A DNA stretch of 64,000 bases from positions 1-64,000 of the forward strand of contig JAPUDO010000102.1 of the NCBI GenBank assembly GCA_027493055.1, written 5' to 3'. Numbering within the stretch: position 1 is the first letter of the stretch; every line of letters begins with the position of its first letter. The notes under the pieces were generated by a model. That model worked only from the letters and a program-made list of their open reading frames with translations, did no database searches and was not told where the DNA came from. The DNA comes from Niabella sp. Its GTDB lineage: Bacteria; Bacteroidota; Bacteroidia; Chitinophagales; Chitinophagaceae. Positions 26,472 through 35,101 of this stretch are shown in pieces. The position numbers were made by a program, and so were the translations under genes.

Positions 26472-27278
26472 ATGGAAGTAACGCAGACACAACTTGAATT
26501 AACGGTAAGCAGAAAGGAATACATTACACCGCATTACATTCGTGTATTTCTTACAGGAAATGACGTTGAGCAAATTGCCAATACAACCGTTGGTGTTCAC
26601 AACAAAATTTTCATACCGCCAAGAGGAATAAACAAAGTTTATTTTCCAAAACTAAATTCAGGAACAAAGCAATGGATAGTTCAATCCGAAGAACTACGTC
26701 CGTCAATGAGAACCTATACACATCGGGGTATTGATTTAGACAAAAAAGAAATTTGGATTGATTTTGTTGCACACGGAGTTGAGGGAGTTGCTTCCGAATG
26801 GGCTATCAATGCTCAAATAGGCAGCGTGTTGGGGGTAATGATGAAAGGACGGAAAAAAGAACTTTATCCCAAAGCGGAAAACTATGTTTTAATTGGCGAT
26901 GCAACCGCTATACCTGTACTTGGTGCTATTTTGGAAGATTTATCCGAAACCGCCAAAGGCATTTGCATTATTGAAGTTCACAGTAAGGAGGACGAACAAC
27001 TTTTACAAACCAACGCTAATATTCAGTTTATATGGTTACACAACAAAAATCCACAAAACGAAAGTAAACTTCCCGAAGCGGTAAAGAAATTGTTTTTGCC
27101 CGAAAAAAATCGTTACGCCTATGTAGCGGCAGAATTTTCAGCCGTTAAAAAAATACGCCATTATCTGCGTGATGAACAAAATTGGCAACGACAAGAATTT
27201 AGTGCCATTTCATATTGGAAAGCAGGTGAAACAGAAGATGTGTCGGCAAGAGAACGGCACCCAAGTAATGATAATTAA
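26472..27278 (+). CDS. Cassette 3: siderophore-interacting protein (SIP) family flavin reductase
   Basis: A 268-residue SIP-family FAD/NAD(P)H oxidoreductase. The FAD-binding motif RTYTHRGIDL, the loop FVAHGVEGVASEWA and the nucleotide-binding GDATAIPVLGAIL are in the usual order. The C-terminal YVAAEFSAVKKIRHYLRDE followed by SYWKAGETED is characteristic. Known members (ViuB, YqjH) reduce ferric siderophores in the cytoplasm. Its presence with two SDR enzymes and an AraC regulator suggests a small redox or iron-related operon carried as one cassette. Confidence 0.9.
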   Translation: MEVTQTQLELTVSRKEYITPHYIRVFLTGNDVEQIANTTVGVHNKIFIPPRGINKVYFPKLNSGTKQWIVQSEELRPSMRTYTHRGIDLDKKEIWIDFVAHGVEGVASEWAINAQIGSVLGVMMKGRKKELYPKAENYVLIGDATAIPVLGAILEDLSETAKGICIIEVHSKEDEQLLQTNANIQFIWLHNKNPQNESKLPEAVKKLFLPEKNRYAYVAAEFSAVKKIRHYLRDEQNWQRQEFSAISYWKAGETEDVSARERHPSNDN

Positions 27279-27301
27279 GAAAAAATAATATAGACAACAA
27301 A

Positions 27302-28021
27302 ATGAAAAAAGTATTCATAACAGGAGCAAATCAAGGAATTGGTTTTGAAACCGCCAAACAATTAGCCGAACTTGGCTACTATGTATATCTCGGAAGTCGC
27401 AATAAAACCAACGGTGTTGAACCAAAGAAAAAATTAAACGACTTAGGATTTAACAATGTGGAATTTGTTGAGATAGATGTAACAAATGCCAATTCAATAA
27501 AATTGGCAACGCAAACATTAGAAGCAAAAGCACAACAATTAGATGTGTTGATTAACAATGCAGGTATAGCAGGCGAACAACCACAAAATATATCTACTGG
27601 CGACATCAACAATCTGAGAAAAATATTTGAAACCAATTTTTTTGGTGCAGTGCAAACAACACAACAGTTTATGGGCTTACTGAAAAAATCGGACGAACCT
27701 CGTATCATCAATATTTCAAGTCCGTTAGGTTCATTGGCTGTTCAAAGCGTTTCTGAAAATCCCAATCACAGAATTTATGACGCATACAGTTGTTCCAAAA
27801 CAGCATTAAATGCGTTTACCGTGCTATTATCAAAAGAATTTCAAAATACAAATTTCAAAATAATTAGCGTTGAGCCGGGTTATACGGCAACTAATCTCAA
27901 TCAGTATAAAGGAACTCAAACAACTGAACAAGCCGCAAAGGTTATTGTGAAATTCACGACCATAGCCAACGTGCAGACAGGTAATTTTTTTGATAGGAAC
28001 GGAGATGAATTAGCTTGGTAA
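27302..28021 (+). CDS. Cassette 3: classical SDR-family oxidoreductase
   Basis: A 239-residue classical short-chain dehydrogenase: TGANQGIGFETAKQLAE (cofactor loop), DVLINNAGIAG (structural NNAG), RIINISSPLGS (catalytic Ser) and YDAYSCSKTALNAF (catalytic Tyr-x-x-x-Lys). The Arg in GSRNKTN after strand 2 suggests NADP preference. It is related to carbonyl reductase-like SDRs, substrate unknown. It is the fourth gene of the compact run and 65 bases before the AraC gene. Confidence 0.9.
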   Translation: MKKVFITGANQGIGFETAKQLAELGYYVYLGSRNKTNGVEPKKKLNDLGFNNVEFVEIDVTNANSIKLATQTLEAKAQQLDVLINNAGIAGEQPQNISTGDINNLRKIFETNFFGAVQTTQQFMGLLKKSDEPRIINISSPLGSLAVQSVSENPNHRIYDAYSCSKTALNAFTVLLSKEFQNTNFKIISVEPGYTATNLNQYKGTQTTEQAAKVIVKFTTIANVQTGNFFDRNGDELAW

Positions 28022-28086
28022 AATAAATCAGATAAAATCAGAATAGGGTTGGTGTTAGGCGAAAAAACAATTTATAAATTTGTATT

Positions 28087-29004
28087 ATGGAGCGAAGGCA
28101 GACACAAAAAATAAAAACAATAAGTGAATTTCATCGGTTGCGTGGTTTGCCTAAACCCGAACACCCACTTATTAGCGTTGTAAATTATGCAGACATAAAA
28201 CGTCCTGCGGACATTGGCGAAACAAATTTGGTTTTAAGTTTTTATATGATTTCCTTGAAAAAAGGAATTGGTGGAAAAATGTATTACGGACAACAAGAAT
28301 TTGATTTTGATGAAGGACTTATGGCTTTTTTAGAGCCAAATCAAGTTTTCAGAATACAGCCCGACCCTAATTCAACCGCAAAACGTTCGGGTTGGATGTT
28401 GCTCATTCACCCCGATTTTTTGTGGAACACATCTCTTGCAAAGACCATTAAACGATATGATTTTTTTGATTATTCTGTAAACGAAGCGTTGTTTCTTTCG
28501 GATAAAGAAGAAGCGACAGTAAATGGAATTATTGAAAACATAAAACAGGAATATCACAGTAACATTGACAAGTACAGCAAACAAATTATTATTTCGCAAA
28601 TTGAAAGTTTGCTTAATTATTCAGAACGATTTTACAATCGTCAGTTCATCACAAGAGAAAAAGCCAATCATCAAATTTTAGGACGATTAGAAAATTTACT
28701 TGACAATTATTTTGAACACAAAATTTTAGAAACCGGATTGCCTTCTGTTCAGTTTATTGCAGAAGAATTAAACGTTTCGCCTAAATATCTAAGCACTTTA
28801 CTGAAAGTATTGACAGGACAAAACACGCAACAACACATACACGACAAATTGATAGAAGTTGCCAAAACCAAATTATCTACAACAGACTTGTCAGTAAGCG
28901 AAATCGCTTATGAATTGGGTTTTGAGCATATACAATCGTTCAGCAAACTTTTCAAGACAAAGACAAAACTTTCGCCTTTGGAGTTTAGACAGTCGTTTAA
29001 CTGA
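28087..29004 (+). CDS. Cassette 3: AraC-family transcriptional regulator
   Basis: A 305-residue regulator. An N-terminal cupin-like effector region (about 30-180; GLMAFLEPNQVFRIQPDP) precedes a C-terminal double helix-turn-helix (about 205-305). The two recognition units are VQFIAEELNVSPKYLSTLLK and VSEIAYELGFEHIQSFSKLF with TKLSPLEFRQSF. It probably controls the four upstream genes in the same cassette. It ends 15 bases before attC-like site 3. The preceding gap contains GTTAGGC (28054-28060) without any palindrome. Confidence 0.9.
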   Translation: MERRQTQKIKTISEFHRLRGLPKPEHPLISVVNYADIKRPADIGETNLVLSFYMISLKKGIGGKMYYGQQEFDFDEGLMAFLEPNQVFRIQPDPNSTAKRSGWMLLIHPDFLWNTSLAKTIKRYDFFDYSVNEALFLSDKEEATVNGIIENIKQEYHSNIDKYSKQIIISQIESLLNYSERFYNRQFITREKANHQILGRLENLLDNYFEHKILETGLPSVQFIAEELNVSPKYLSTLLKVLTGQNTQQHIHDKLIEVAKTKLSTTDLSVSEIAYELGFEHIQSFSKLFKTKTKLSPLEFRQSFN

Positions 29005-29018
29005 CAGAGAAAAACGGC

Positions 29019-29150
29019 TGGTAACAAGGGTTTGGCGTCAGGCGGGGTTTAGTTGCACGAATGAAATTTAGTGCTAACTTTGGCATTCGTTCTTCGCTTG
29101 AAAGTTAGCGGTAAAAATCCCGCCCGAACGCCAAGCCCGAACCGTTGTGC
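29019..29150 (+). other. attC-like site 3
   Basis: A 132-base site. AACAAGGGTTTGGCG and TCAGGCGGGGTTT pair with AAATCCCGCCCGAACGCC and AAGCCCGAACCGTT. An inner pair GCTAACTTT/AAAGTTAGC adds a second stem. Core GTTGTGC is at 29144-29150. GGCTGGTAAC (29016-29025) exactly complements the start of cassette 3, four kilobases away. Confidence 0.75.
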
Positions 29151-29197
29151 GTCACTTTAAACAGATATTTCGTTTAACAATTACATTCCGACAAATT

Positions 29198-29746
29198 ATG
29201 GTTGACAAAGAACGCAGAAAAAAACTTGCACTTCATTTGCGGCATCTTGCTGTTGGACAAATTACGAATGACGACTTTGAAAAAAGAATAATGGACGATG
29301 TTTCTAATGGCTGGCTTCCAGAACAATATTATAGAGCCAAGGATGTTCCCAATGACGACCCAATAATTAGACCGATGCTTGAACTGTGCTGGTGCTTGTA
29401 TAATGACACAGAGCAACATAAACTTACAGGGCGACACCAATTAACAAGTGAGCAACTCAAAGATATAGCAAGGTTCATTCTGTTTCTACATTCTGACATA
29501 GAATATTCCTGGCCTTATCTTGACCCGACAAATCCTCTAATTCGCTTTTCGTTTAAAGACCTTTTGTTAAGTGTATTGACTTTGGGACAACATTATAGAA
29601 ATAAAATGGCGGTGCGACAAAAGCAGTTTGACGAGTTTAAATCAACCGGCGACTATGACTATTGGCCATTTATAAATAAAGACCAATTTGAAGAGCAATT
29701 AAAGTATCAGCCGTTCTTATCAGGACAAAAAACAGAATTAACTTAG
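29198..29746 (+). CDS. Cassette 4: hypothetical cytosolic protein
   Basis: A 182-residue protein with no signal peptide or membrane segment. It is helical and rich in charged and aromatic residues (RFILFLHSDIEYSWPYLD, YDYWPFINKDQFEEQL). I do not recognise a family. The ATG at 29198 is preferred to a GTG inside the core at 29147. The gene is followed at once by a strong hairpin and attC-like site 4. Confidence 0.7.
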   Translation: MVDKERRKKLALHLRHLAVGQITNDDFEKRIMDDVSNGWLPEQYYRAKDVPNDDPIIRPMLELCWCLYNDTEQHKLTGRHQLTSEQLKDIARFILFLHSDIEYSWPYLDPTNPLIRFSFKDLLLSVLTLGQHYRNKMAVRQKQFDEFKSTGDYDYWPFINKDQFEEQLKYQPFLSGQKTELT

Positions 29747-29781
29747 CGTTCACTTTTTGTCGGTGGACAAAAAGCGAACGC
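29746..29781 (+). terminator. Hairpin at the end of cassette 4
   Basis: GCGTTCACTTTTTGTC pairs with GACAAAAAGCGAACGC (one mismatch) around GGTG. It begins at the last base of the stop codon and ends inside the left core of site 4. It could be a terminator or an extension of the attC stem. Confidence 0.5.
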
Positions 29782-30017
29782 ACAACATTCGGTTTGCTAT
29801 ATGGCGGTGCGACGAATATATACCCGGCTTTTTGTTCGCTATTCGGCTTCTGTTCCGGCTGACGAACCTGCCTGCCGGTAGGCAAGTAACACCAGGCAAT
29901 AGAATAAACAATGAACATTTAGTTATATATTTAGCTTCGGTACCGGGCAGACGCCCGCCTGACCGGACGGGCAGGAATCACGGAATATCGCCACATCGCC
30001 AAGCCGTACCGTTACAG
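29780..30017 (+). other. attC-like site 4 (with inserted palindromes)
   Basis: A 238-base type-B site. GCACAACATTCGG, then TTTGCTATATGGCGG, on the left; CACATCGCCAAGCCGTACC on the right; core GTTACAG at 30011-30017. The loop carries CCTGCCTGCCGGTAGGCAAG (29869-29885 region) and a GACGCCCGCCTG/CGGACGGGCAGG pair. ACGCACAAC at its left end matches the complement of the cassette-4 start over 9 bases. Confidence 0.7.
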
Positions 30018-30039
30018 GCAAGCATAAACCGACAACGCA

Positions 30040-30771
30040 ATGGCACCACGAATAATTACAATTTTGACTTTCATCGTAGGACTTGGACTATTTTCCTATT
30101 CATTGACATTGCCGTATTACAAAGACCAAAAATCCGCAGACGACTTGTTAAGTCGTTCGTATGACATAGACAAACAAGAATACTATAAACGAGAAGCAGA
30201 ACTTAGAACAAGCAAGACAACAGTTATGGACTTAGGTGCAGGAATTGCGATTGCTTCGGGAACAATTTTACTTTTTCTCTTGCTGACAAAAACCAAAACA
30301 TTTTCCGACTTCAAGAACTTGAAAACGCTTAACAAACTGACAACTTTTGTAAGTGCAAATCTTGTTTGGTTGTTGCTTATACCGGGAACATTTTGGTATT
30401 ACACATTTCGTGGCGGACGAGGTGACTATCCACCATTTGCGGACAGCATTGCAATACCTATTTTCTCACAAGTTCCATTGTTCTTATTCTTACTTATTCC
30501 ATTGAACATTTTCATTCTTTTGACAACACTCAAAACGAACTTGCCGACAAAACTTTTCGTGAAAGCAGACACTTACAGCAGACCTGCAATTTTGTGGGAA
30601 TTGTTTTTCGGTTTTTGGCTTTTAATAAATCTTTTGTGCTTCGTTGCTTTTGCGGCAGACGGAGACCATATATCAATTTTAGTAAATTTATTTTTTTCAT
30701 TTGTATTATTGACATTGCGTGCAGGACAAATCAGTAAATACAAACAGACGACTGAAAATGCTTGCCTGTAA
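30040..30771 (+). CDS. Cassette 5: multi-spanning membrane protein, unknown
   Basis: A 243-residue protein with about six hydrophobic segments (ITILTFIVGLGLFSYSLTL; GAGIAIASGTILLFLLL; SANLVWLLLIPGTFWYY; VPLFLFLLIPLNIFILL; LFFGFWLLINLLCFVAF; and a last one near residue 215). No family is recognised. The start is the ATG at 30040, 23 bases after the core. The stop codon TAA (30769-30771) lies within the left core of site 5, showing how closely the cassette is packed. Confidence 0.7.
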   Translation: MAPRIITILTFIVGLGLFSYSLTLPYYKDQKSADDLLSRSYDIDKQEYYKREAELRTSKTTVMDLGAGIAIASGTILLFLLLTKTKTFSDFKNLKTLNKLTTFVSANLVWLLLIPGTFWYYTFRGGRGDYPPFADSIAIPIFSQVPLFLFLLIPLNIFILLTTLKTNLPTKLFVKADTYSRPAILWELFFGFWLLINLLCFVAFAADGDHISILVNLFFSFVLLTLRAGQISKYKQTTENACL

Positions 30772-31004
30772 CATTCGGTTTGGCAATATGGCGGCATGAC
30801 GAATATATTCTCAACTTTTTGTTCGCTGTTCAGCTTCAGTCCCGGCTGACGAACCTGCCTGCCGGTAGGCAAGTAACACCAGGCAATAGAATAAACAATG
30901 AACATTTAGTTATACATTTAACAGCGGTTACGGGCAGACGCCCGCCTGACCGGACGAGCAGGAATCACGGAATTCCGCCACATCGCCAAGCCGTACCGTT
31001 AGCG
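30766..31004 (+). other. attC-like site 5 (with inserted palindromes)
   Basis: A 239-base type-B site nearly identical in layout to site 4. GTTTGGCAATATGGCGG pairs with CCGCCACATCGCCAAGC. Core GTTAGCG is at 30998-31004. GCTTGCCTGTAAC (30760-30772) is the exact 13-base complement of the cassette-5 start. Confidence 0.75.
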
Positions 31005-31040
31005 GTAATTTTGGAACGACCAAAGGCAAACTAACAGGAA

Positions 31041-31679
31041 ATGAAACAGCAGTATTTAATTATTGGAATTATAGCGATTGTAGGAATTGTAATTTTTATA
31101 GCTTGGACAAAACTGAAAAATCAAAAACTACAACCAGACACAGATACAAACCGACCGAAAGAAAACCTTATTCCGAATAACAAAGTCACAAACGACAAAC
31201 TTGTAATTGTTGAAGATGTAAACGAAAATGACATCAAGAAAATATTACAGGAATTTTGCAATTCATACAACAAGGAAACATTTCAGGCTATTCCAAGACT
31301 GACAAAACTTACAGACAAAAAATTTGCTGTGACCTTTCCTTATGACATAAATTTTGAAATCTACTGCTATTTTATCAACTACGTAAATTATCCAATGGGC
31401 TTTGACAGACACTTTAAAACTATTGGCTGGACAACGACAAAACTATCGGACACTTGGATTACGGAAAAAAGTGTAAACAAAAATGTGATGCTTTATGTAA
31501 GCCACTTTGACAAAGAGTACGATAATGTTTTCTTGACAACTTCTGACAATATTGGATATAAACTTGGTTTCGCAATGGGAGAAGAAAAACAGTTGTTAGA
31601 CAGACCTGAAAAGAGGTATGTAAAACAACCAATAAGCAACAATGAATTGGACGGAAAAACACATACAGACTTTAAATAA
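31041..31679 (+). CDS. Cassette 6: single-pass membrane protein, unknown
   Basis: A 212-residue protein with one N-terminal helix (YLIIGIIAIVGIVIFIAW) followed by a polar, Lys-rich domain that probably lies in the periplasm. No known domain. Cassette 6 is one of the two whose leading bases (GTTAGCGGTAA) do not complement its trailing bases (CTGCTGGTAAC). Its two ends may therefore come from different cassettes. Confidence 0.65.
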   Translation: MKQQYLIIGIIAIVGIVIFIAWTKLKNQKLQPDTDTNRPKENLIPNNKVTNDKLVIVEDVNENDIKKILQEFCNSYNKETFQAIPRLTKLTDKKFAVTFPYDINFEIYCYFINYVNYPMGFDRHFKTIGWTTTKLSDTWITEKSVNKNVMLYVSHFDKEYDNVFLTTSDNIGYKLGFAMGEEKQLLDRPEKRYVKQPISNNELDGKTHTDFK

Positions 31680-31688
31680 AAAAACTGC

Positions 31689-31886
31689 TGGTAACATCGG
31701 TTTGGCGAAATGCGGGCTTGAAGTCATAGGCTCAACTTTTGTACTTTCTACACGCCAAATGCGGTTCCGCATTTGTTTATTTCGTAAATTTACAAACACG
31801 GAAACCGCATTGGCTTACGTCCGTGCAAAACTGAACTTTGGGTTCAATTTTGTCCCGCACTATCGCCAAGCCCCGAACCGTTGGCA
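31689..31886 (+). other. attC-like site 6
   Basis: A 198-base site. GGTAACATCGGTTTGGCG, AAATGCGGG on the left; CCCGCACTATCGCC, AAGCCCCGAACCGTTGGCA on the right; core GTTGGCA at 31880-31886. The loop contains a perfect inner hairpin AAATGCGG-TT-CCGCATTT. Confidence 0.72.
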
Positions 31887-31988
31887 GAAAGACTAACTGA
31901 CAACCGAGCTAACATCAGAGTTCGAACATAAACAAACCGTTCTAACTTATTGCCCTAAAACGAACGGCTAAAATTATTTTTAAATAAA

Positions 31989-31996
31989 TAACTTTG
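31989..31996 (+). promoter_or_regulatory. Candidate -7 box of the MORN gene
   Basis: TAACTTTG matches TAnnTTTG and lies 24 bases before the ATG at 32021. No good -33 element is seen. This suggests the cassette brings its own promoter. Confidence 0.45.
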
Positions 31997-32020
31997 CTTT
32001 GTTTACAAACTAACAAAGCG

Positions 32021-33253
32021 ATGAAAACTTTTCTTCTTGTCACCTGTCTTTTTGCAACCATACAGGCATTTTCACAGCCTAATACCGGAAAAACTTATGC
32101 AGAATCAAAGCGTGAGCAGGATAACAGAACTTATAATGAAAATTATCTCAATTCCATTCGCAATCAATCCAACAGCAATGCCGGATCAGGTGGAGGCGTA
32201 AACAAACAGGCAGCACAAGAGCTTGCGGAAAAATTTAAGAACAACGCAGGCAAAAGAAATACTTCATCAAATAACAATACGTACGATGATGAGTACGACA
32301 ATGATGAAAATTATTCCGATTTTTCCAGTTCTTCAAATGGACAAAAAATCATTAAATACAGTAATGGGGCCGTGTATGAGGGCAATGTAAATAGTAATAA
32401 TAGGCCTCATGGATTTGGCAAAAAAAAATATGCAAACGGAAACCGGTATGCAGGATATTTTGAGAATGGCAAACGTAACGGCAGCGGAAAATTAACTTTT
32501 GTTGATGGAGATGTATATGATGGAGAGTATGTGTACGGGCTGCGTACCGGAAAAGGAAAATATACATGGGCCAACGGAAATTATTACATAGGAGATTTTG
32601 CAGATGGCAGCCGAACAGGAAAGGGCAAATACGTATGGACCGACGGAGACAGTTATGACGGAGATTTTATTGAAGGCAAGCGTACCGGAAAAGGTAAATA
32701 CAATTTTGCCAACGGAGAAGTGTATGTGGGTGATTTTGTAGCCGGATCACGTACCGGCAAAGGAAAGTATATTTGGAAAGAAGGCGATGTTTACGAAGGT
32801 GATTATGTGGATGGAAAGCGTACTGGCAAAGGAAAATACATATTTCCAAGCGGAAATACTTACGAAGGAGACTATGTAAATGACAAGTTTAACGGCAAAG
32901 GGAAATACACCAATAAAGATGGCGATGTTTACGAAGGTGATTTTGTAGATGGAAAATATAATGGAAAAGGAAAATATACCTATGCAAGTGGAAATATTTA
33001 TGTAGGAGACTTTATTGATGATACGCTTAATGGAAAAGGAAAAAAAATCTATAAAAACGGAGACATCTATACAGGTGATTTTGTGAACGACAAGTTTAAC
33101 GGGAAGGGGAAATATATCTTTGCAAACGGAAATATTTATGAAGGCGATTTTGTTGATGGCAACTTTAACGGAAAAGGAAAAATGACTTATAAAAGTAATG
33201 GTAAAGTTGAAGAGGGGCGTTGGGAAAATGATAAATTTTTGGGACCATTGTAA
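32021..33253 (+). CDS. Cassette 7: secreted MORN-repeat protein
   Basis: A 410-residue protein with a signal peptide (MKTFLLVTCLFATIQAFSQ) and a low-complexity Asn/Ser region to about 115. About 12-13 MORN repeats of 23 residues follow, of the type YEGDFVDGKYNGKGK with YG(D/E)GDVYEG-like cores, running to the C-terminus. MORN arrays form beta-hairpin ribbons that bind lipids or proteins; the exported form may act at the envelope. The leading 15 bases of the cassette and the 15 bases before site 7 are complementary at 14 positions, so this is an authentic single-gene cassette. Confidence 0.88.
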   Translation: MKTFLLVTCLFATIQAFSQPNTGKTYAESKREQDNRTYNENYLNSIRNQSNSNAGSGGGVNKQAAQELAEKFKNNAGKRNTSSNNNTYDDEYDNDENYSDFSSSSNGQKIIKYSNGAVYEGNVNSNNRPHGFGKKKYANGNRYAGYFENGKRNGSGKLTFVDGDVYDGEYVYGLRTGKGKYTWANGNYYIGDFADGSRTGKGKYVWTDGDSYDGDFIEGKRTGKGKYNFANGEVYVGDFVAGSRTGKGKYIWKEGDVYEGDYVDGKRTGKGKYIFPSGNTYEGDYVNDKFNGKGKYTNKDGDVYEGDFVDGKYNGKGKYTYASGNIYVGDFIDDTLNGKGKKIYKNGDIYTGDFVNDKFNGKGKYIFANGNIYEGDFVDGNFNGKGKMTYKSNGKVEEGRWENDKFLGPL

Positions 33254-33392
33254 ACCGCTATCCGAATAAAATAAATTTCAACCCATACCCAAAACAAAAG
33301 CCTATATAAATCCGCGTTATTTAAGAGAGGGGCTTAAAAATACATCACCCCTTGTATTCAGAAAAATAAGCAGATGGACAAGGCAGTCCTTC

Positions 33393-33587
33393 TGCCAACA
33401 TGGGTTTTGTACAAGTTGGGCGGACGGAATAACAATCAACTTTTGTGCTACTATTTGGCATCGGTTCGGGCTTGGACAAACATTGCTGAACTTTTGTAGT
33501 AAACTTGTACACTTGTTTTTCAATCGACAGCGGTTCCAGCAGACGGAATGCTATTTCCCAACCTGCACAAGGCCCTGTTCGTTGGCG
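33393..33587 (+). other. attC-like site 7
   Basis: A 195-base type-A site. TGCCAACATGGG, TTTTGTACAAGTTGGG on the left; CCCAACCTGCACAAG, GCCCTGTTCGTTGGCG on the right; core GTTGGCG at 33581-33587. About 140 bases of unassigned sequence separate it from the MORN stop. Confidence 0.75.
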
Positions 33588-33608
33588 GCAAGGCTATAAC
33601 GACACCCT

Positions 33609-34133
33609 ATGACACAAAAAGAACAAATAGACTATATTAAAATTAATCATAAATCACAAAGGACATTTGATGATTACACTAACTATTTTATATTTATTTT
33701 CCCTTTAGCGTTTATTGGCATAGGACTTTCGATGCTATTTAACTTTTTAAAATTTCACACAGGTTTACCAATATTATTGGTTGGACTCTGTTTTGTTGGG
33801 TTGGGAACAGTGTTTGGCTTTTTTACTGCTAAACGTCTGACAGAAAAATTGACTTTTGAACAAATTAATCTACATCAACACACTGACCTTGACGAAATAG
33901 CAAATAAACTAAAAACGTTTTTCAAAGTAAATGACATACATATTGACAGAACAAACAATATTATTACAGCAACAACAAAATGGAGTGCTTTTTCTTGGGG
34001 CGAAGTAATAACAGTTATCAAGTTAGACGGTGAAGCAATTTTAATAAATAGTCGTCCTAACAGCAATAGGCAACCTGTAACAATATTAAAGGACAGACAA
34101 AACATAAAGAAATTAAAACAAATACTGACATAA
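33609..34133 (+). CDS. Cassette 8: two-helix membrane protein, unknown
   Basis: A 174-residue protein with two adjacent membrane helices (YFIFIFPLAFIGIGLSMLF and LPILLVGLCFVGLGTVFGFF, residues about 27-73). A C-terminal cytosolic domain of about 95 residues (IHIDRTNNIITATTKW) has a PH-like or YcxB-like alternation. No function can be assigned. The stop is 8 bases before the following site. Confidence 0.68.
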   Translation: MTQKEQIDYIKINHKSQRTFDDYTNYFIFIFPLAFIGIGLSMLFNFLKFHTGLPILLVGLCFVGLGTVFGFFTAKRLTEKLTFEQINLHQHTDLDEIANKLKTFFKVNDIHIDRTNNIITATTKWSAFSWGEVITVIKLDGEAILINSRPNSNRQPVTILKDRQNIKKLKQILT

Positions 34134-34140
34134 GCCCAGC

Positions 34141-34332
34141 CACCAACATTGGGTTTTATGCAAGTTGGGCTGACATTTTAACACTAGCTATTTGCAGATC
34201 CCAACTTCAGTTCTGCAGACGAATAACTATCAGCTTTTGTGCTTAACTTCAACAACATATTTTCAATCAGCAGCGGTTATTTGCAGGCGGAACACAGAAT
34301 ACCGCCACATCGCCAATGCTTTAACGTTAGCA
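34141..34332 (+). other. attC-like site 8 (hybrid)
   Basis: A 192-base mosaic. The left half is type A (CCAACATTGGG, TTTTATGCAAGTTGGGC) and the right half is type B (CCGCCACATCGCCAATGC, GTTAGCA at 34326-34332). The two arms cannot pair along their full length, so it may be a recombination scar with low activity. Confidence 0.65.
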
Positions 34333-34360
34333 GCAATAAGACCAGACACGCTACATATTT

Positions 34361-34871
34361 ATGAAAGAGTTTAAAATAGATTTTAGACACCAATTACGCT
34401 CATTCAGGGAAGGCCTCTACATTTTACTATGGACTATTGGCGCAGCTATTTTACTTCCTATTTTTATCAAAGACATCGACTTTTGGACAATGTTTGTGAT
34501 TTTTATTTTATTTTGGTTAGTTACGTCGGTCGGAATGTCTTTACCTTTTCATATCAACTATTTGAAAATAAATTGGCGGACTAAATTAATAGTTTGATAG
34601 CGATGCCCAGACGATACAATTGATTAAGTCAGACCAAACCTTTCGCTATAACTTCTCAGACATTCAAATTACAAGATTTATACTTGGACATTACCGCCCA
34701 GATAGAACCAAAAGTTGGACACCAATTCCTTTTGACTATTATGGATATTTAAAAATTGAAACGGAAGACAACCAAGTTCATTATTTGACGTCGCTAATGT
34801 TAGACCCATTTAATTCACCATTGCCTATAAACAAAACCGAGTATGAGTTTCCGATCATCTGGAGTAAATAA
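34361..34871 (+). pseudogene. Cassette 9: frameshifted membrane protein gene
   Basis: Two frames belong to one gene. The first (MKEFKIDFRHQLRSFREGLY; two membrane helices, ending TKLIV) stops at 34597. The second frame resumes at once with DSDAQTIQLIKSDQTFRYNF and stops at 34871. Removing one T from the run at 34593-34595 would join them into a 169-residue protein of the same general type as the cassette-8 product (two helices then a PH-like domain). Either the gene is dead or the run carries a sequencing error. Confidence 0.7.
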
Positions 34872-34882
34872 GACATTACTGC

Positions 34883-35065
34883 CGCTAACATTGCATTAAC
34901 GCAATTGGGGCTTGACGAGTCCTAAGCCCCCTTTGTATTTTTGCTACGCTTCCTGCGCAAAGGCTTTATTTGGGAGTCAAGTGTAATTTTCTTTTCTTTA
35001 TTGTCTTGAAGGGCTGGGCTGAAGGGACATCTATTCCCCAACTGCTTTAATGCCCGACGTTGGCG
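34883..35065 (+). other. attC-like site 9
   Basis: A 183-base site with its own arm sequence. CGCTAACATTGC, ATTAACGCAATTGGGG pair with CCCCAACTGCTTTAAT, GCCCGACGTTGGCG. Core GTTGGCG is at 35059-35065. The left end matches the complement of the cassette-9 start at 11 of 13 bases. Confidence 0.75.
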
Positions 35066-35101
35066 GTCATTGTAACAGACAACACTGCAGACATAAAATC
35101 T

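Noticed and set aside
28054..28060. GTTAGGC upstream of the AraC gene as an attC core
   Set aside because: It has no palindromic arms, and the ends of the larger cassette match across it.
29670..30905. Repeated minus-strand ORFs starting MFIVYSIAWCYLPTGRQV in sites 4 and 5
   Set aside because: They recur only because the sites are related repeats; the translated 'LPTGRQV' is the common palindrome, not a protein motif.
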